Assembly (NCBI GenBank): GCA_913049525.1 | Contig: CAJWYZ010000079.1 | Location: forward strand, 1-7,027 | Origin: an uncultured Fidelibacterota bacterium | GTDB lineage: Bacteria > Fidelibacterota > Marinisomatia > SCGC-AAA003-L08 > D37C17 | Direction: 5' to 3' | Length of the DNA stretch: 7,027 bases | Part shown: positions 5,829-7,027 of the stretch, piece by piece | Numbering within the stretch: the stretch's first letter is position 1 | How the letters are laid out: each line of letters starts with the position of its first letter | Notes under the pieces: generated by a model | Told to the model about the DNA's origin: nothing | Database searches by the model: none | The model's input: the letters and a program-made list of their open reading frames with translations, nothing else | Translations under genes and position numbers: made by a program

Positions 5829-7027
5829 TCAAGCGCCGATAGAAATGGTTTCTTCCGACTCAATACGTTGGGAAAATTCTCGTAGGTAAACAGAAATAAA
5901 AGTTAATATGAATCCCAAAAATACTGATAACAAAATTGTTATAGCTGGTTTGGGGGATGTCATTTTCACCGGTTTGATAGGACCATCAATGATTTGGATC
6001 ATGGGCGTTTTAGCCACTTCCTCTATTTTTGCCTCTTCATATTGTGTTTTCAAAGTAATATAGACACTATTTTGGATTACTAGTTCGCTGACCATTTCCT
6101 CTTCTATCATTAAAAGTGTCGGTGAATTTAGATTACGGTTTTTTTCACGGAAATCTCGGATTTCTTCCTGCATCATTTTTTTCTCATTGGAAACTTCCGA
6201 TAGACGCTCTTCAATGAACCGGCGTTTAGCTCTAATCTGTCGAGTCTTCAAGTCCCGCAACAAAACACCAGACTCCTCTAATATAGCATTGGAAATATCC
6301 TGAGCGAATTGGGGTTCAAAAGCATCTACTTTCAAAGTTACGAGGGGCGACATACGGAATTTTTGTATGGAAACCATTTCTAGAAGATCCTCAATAGCCA
6401 ATTTTGCCTTTATAAAATCATCCTGATCAGTATAATGTCCTTCGCGGGCTAAAATATTTATTAATACTTCAGCAGAACCATATTTATTTGTGGCCATATT
6501 TTTTGCAATAATATTCTGCATTAAGTTTTCACTTAGCACAATTTCCGGGTACAGTTCATCCCAAGGTGTGCCTGGGCTAATGCCTGTAGGGATTGCGAGG
6601 CCAATCTGAGCAGCTACTCCAGTAAAACCCGATAGTGTACTATTGTCATTGGAGATGGGCAAAACCTTAGTAACAGAGATAAATTTAGGCGTGGCCAAGA
6701 CAAATACATAAAGGGCACTTAAGAAGGCACACAAAATAGGTAGGATAAATAAAATGGTCTTATATTTCTTAATAAGCTTGGCGGAAATGATATATGGTAC
6801 AATCTTTTTTTGCGACGAATATTCTGCCGTTCCAGCTGGGATGTTAAGGTAAACTGCATTTTTTTCAGACTTATCGGTAAGTGGTTCAGCAATTTCCTGT
6901 TCATACTTCATATAATGCTTCGGTGGAATCGTATTGGTTTTAATCCAACCGGAAAGAGTCTGGGGGGTGATGTCAAAATATTCCGCCACTTGATAATTAC
7001 GGCGAAAACCAAAATGGCGCATGACTT
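5829..7027 (-). CDS. Wzz-like chain-length determinant with N-terminal CI-type helix-turn-helix (5' end open)
   Basis: The frame is open through the right edge; the first visible ATG is at 7022 and gives 397 residues. Residues 1-41 resemble the phage CI-repressor helix-turn-helix domain, with YQVAEYFDITPQTLSGWIK (10-28) followed by NTIPPKHYMKY (30-40). A polar linker leads to a first membrane helix (about 88-110). A periplasmic region follows, with a predicted coiled coil (about 255-338), the proline-rich segment PIKPVKMTSPKP (348-359) and a second membrane helix (360-381), ending soon after in the cytoplasm. That second half is the polysaccharide co-polymerase (Wzz) layout, which sets chain length with Wzy. 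There is no C-terminal kinase or Walker motif. CI domains usually have several more residues before the MRHFGF equivalent, so the true start probably lies beyond the edge; no ribosome site is visible in the five bases available. Confidence 0.85.
   Translation of the reverse strand, partial: VMRHFGFRRNYQVAEYFDITPQTLSGWIKTNTIPPKHYMKYEQEIAEPLTDKSEKNAVYLNIPAGTAEYSSQKKIVPYIISAKLIKKYKTILFILPILCAFLSALYVFVLATPKFISVTKVLPISNDNSTLSGFTGVAAQIGLAIPTGISPGTPWDELYPEIVLSENLMQNIIAKNMATNKYGSAEVLINILAREGHYTDQDDFIKAKLAIEDLLEMVSIQKFRMSPLVTLKVDAFEPQFAQDISNAILEESGVLLRDLKTRQIRAKRRFIEERLSEVSNEKKMMQEEIRDFREKNRNLNSPTLLMIEEEMVSELVIQNSVYITLKTQYEEAKIEEVAKTPMIQIIDGPIKPVKMTSPKPAITILLSVFLGFILTFISVYLREFSQRIESEETISIGA

Noticed and set aside
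6719..6904. 61-codon minus-strand ORF within the Wzz-like gene, raising the question of a frameshift between the HTH and Wzz parts
   Set aside because: The HTH, linker, first membrane helix and periplasmic region are all in one uninterrupted frame, so no frameshift is needed; the small ORF is a shadow.

Overview
The window is a 7 kb piece of a cell-surface polysaccharide locus (O-antigen, capsule or exopolysaccharide type). Every recognisable gene lies on the minus strand, so transcription runs from the right edge to the left. The machinery is Wzx/Wzy/Wzz-dependent, which points to a bacterium with a cell envelope suited to that pathway, most likely diderm. The DNA is moderately AT-rich. Nothing in the window fixes the phylum. 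No rRNA, tRNA, CRISPR array, transposase or integrase was seen, and no gene-free stretch exceeds 75 bases.

Layout in order of transcription: (1) 7027-5829, a Wzz-like chain-length determinant with a CI-repressor-type helix-turn-helix at its cytoplasmic N terminus, open at the right edge; (2) a 73-base AT-rich gap; (3) 5755-4502, a Wzx-type flippase; (4) 4505-3201, a Wzy-type polymerase overlapping Wzx by ATGA; (5) 3191-2367, a compact NAD-dependent sugar epimerase/dehydratase of unknown substrate; (6) 2370-1381, a protein closely resembling plant GDP-mannose 3,5-epimerase, overlapping the previous gene by ATGA; (7) 1365-502, a GT-A-like glycosyltransferase of a poorly characterised family; (8) a 65-base gap; (9) 436-1, the first 145 codons of a WbuB-like GT4 glycosyltransferase that runs off the left edge.

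How they fit together (inference): the GDP-mannose 3,5-epimerase would turn GDP-mannose into GDP-L-galactose and/or GDP-L-gulose. The second reductase/epimerase-type enzyme may process this or another nucleotide sugar. The two glycosyltransferases would build the lipid-linked repeat unit, Wzx would flip it, Wzy would polymerise it, and the Wzz-like protein would set chain length. The initiating phosphoglycosyltransferase and the outer-membrane exporter are not in view.

The most unusual items are the DNA-binding domain fused to Wzz, the plant-like GDP-mannose 3,5-epimerase, the short-loop SDR translationally coupled to it, and an identical 10-mer (AAAGCGTAAA on the plus strand) present in both of the only two sizeable intergenic gaps.
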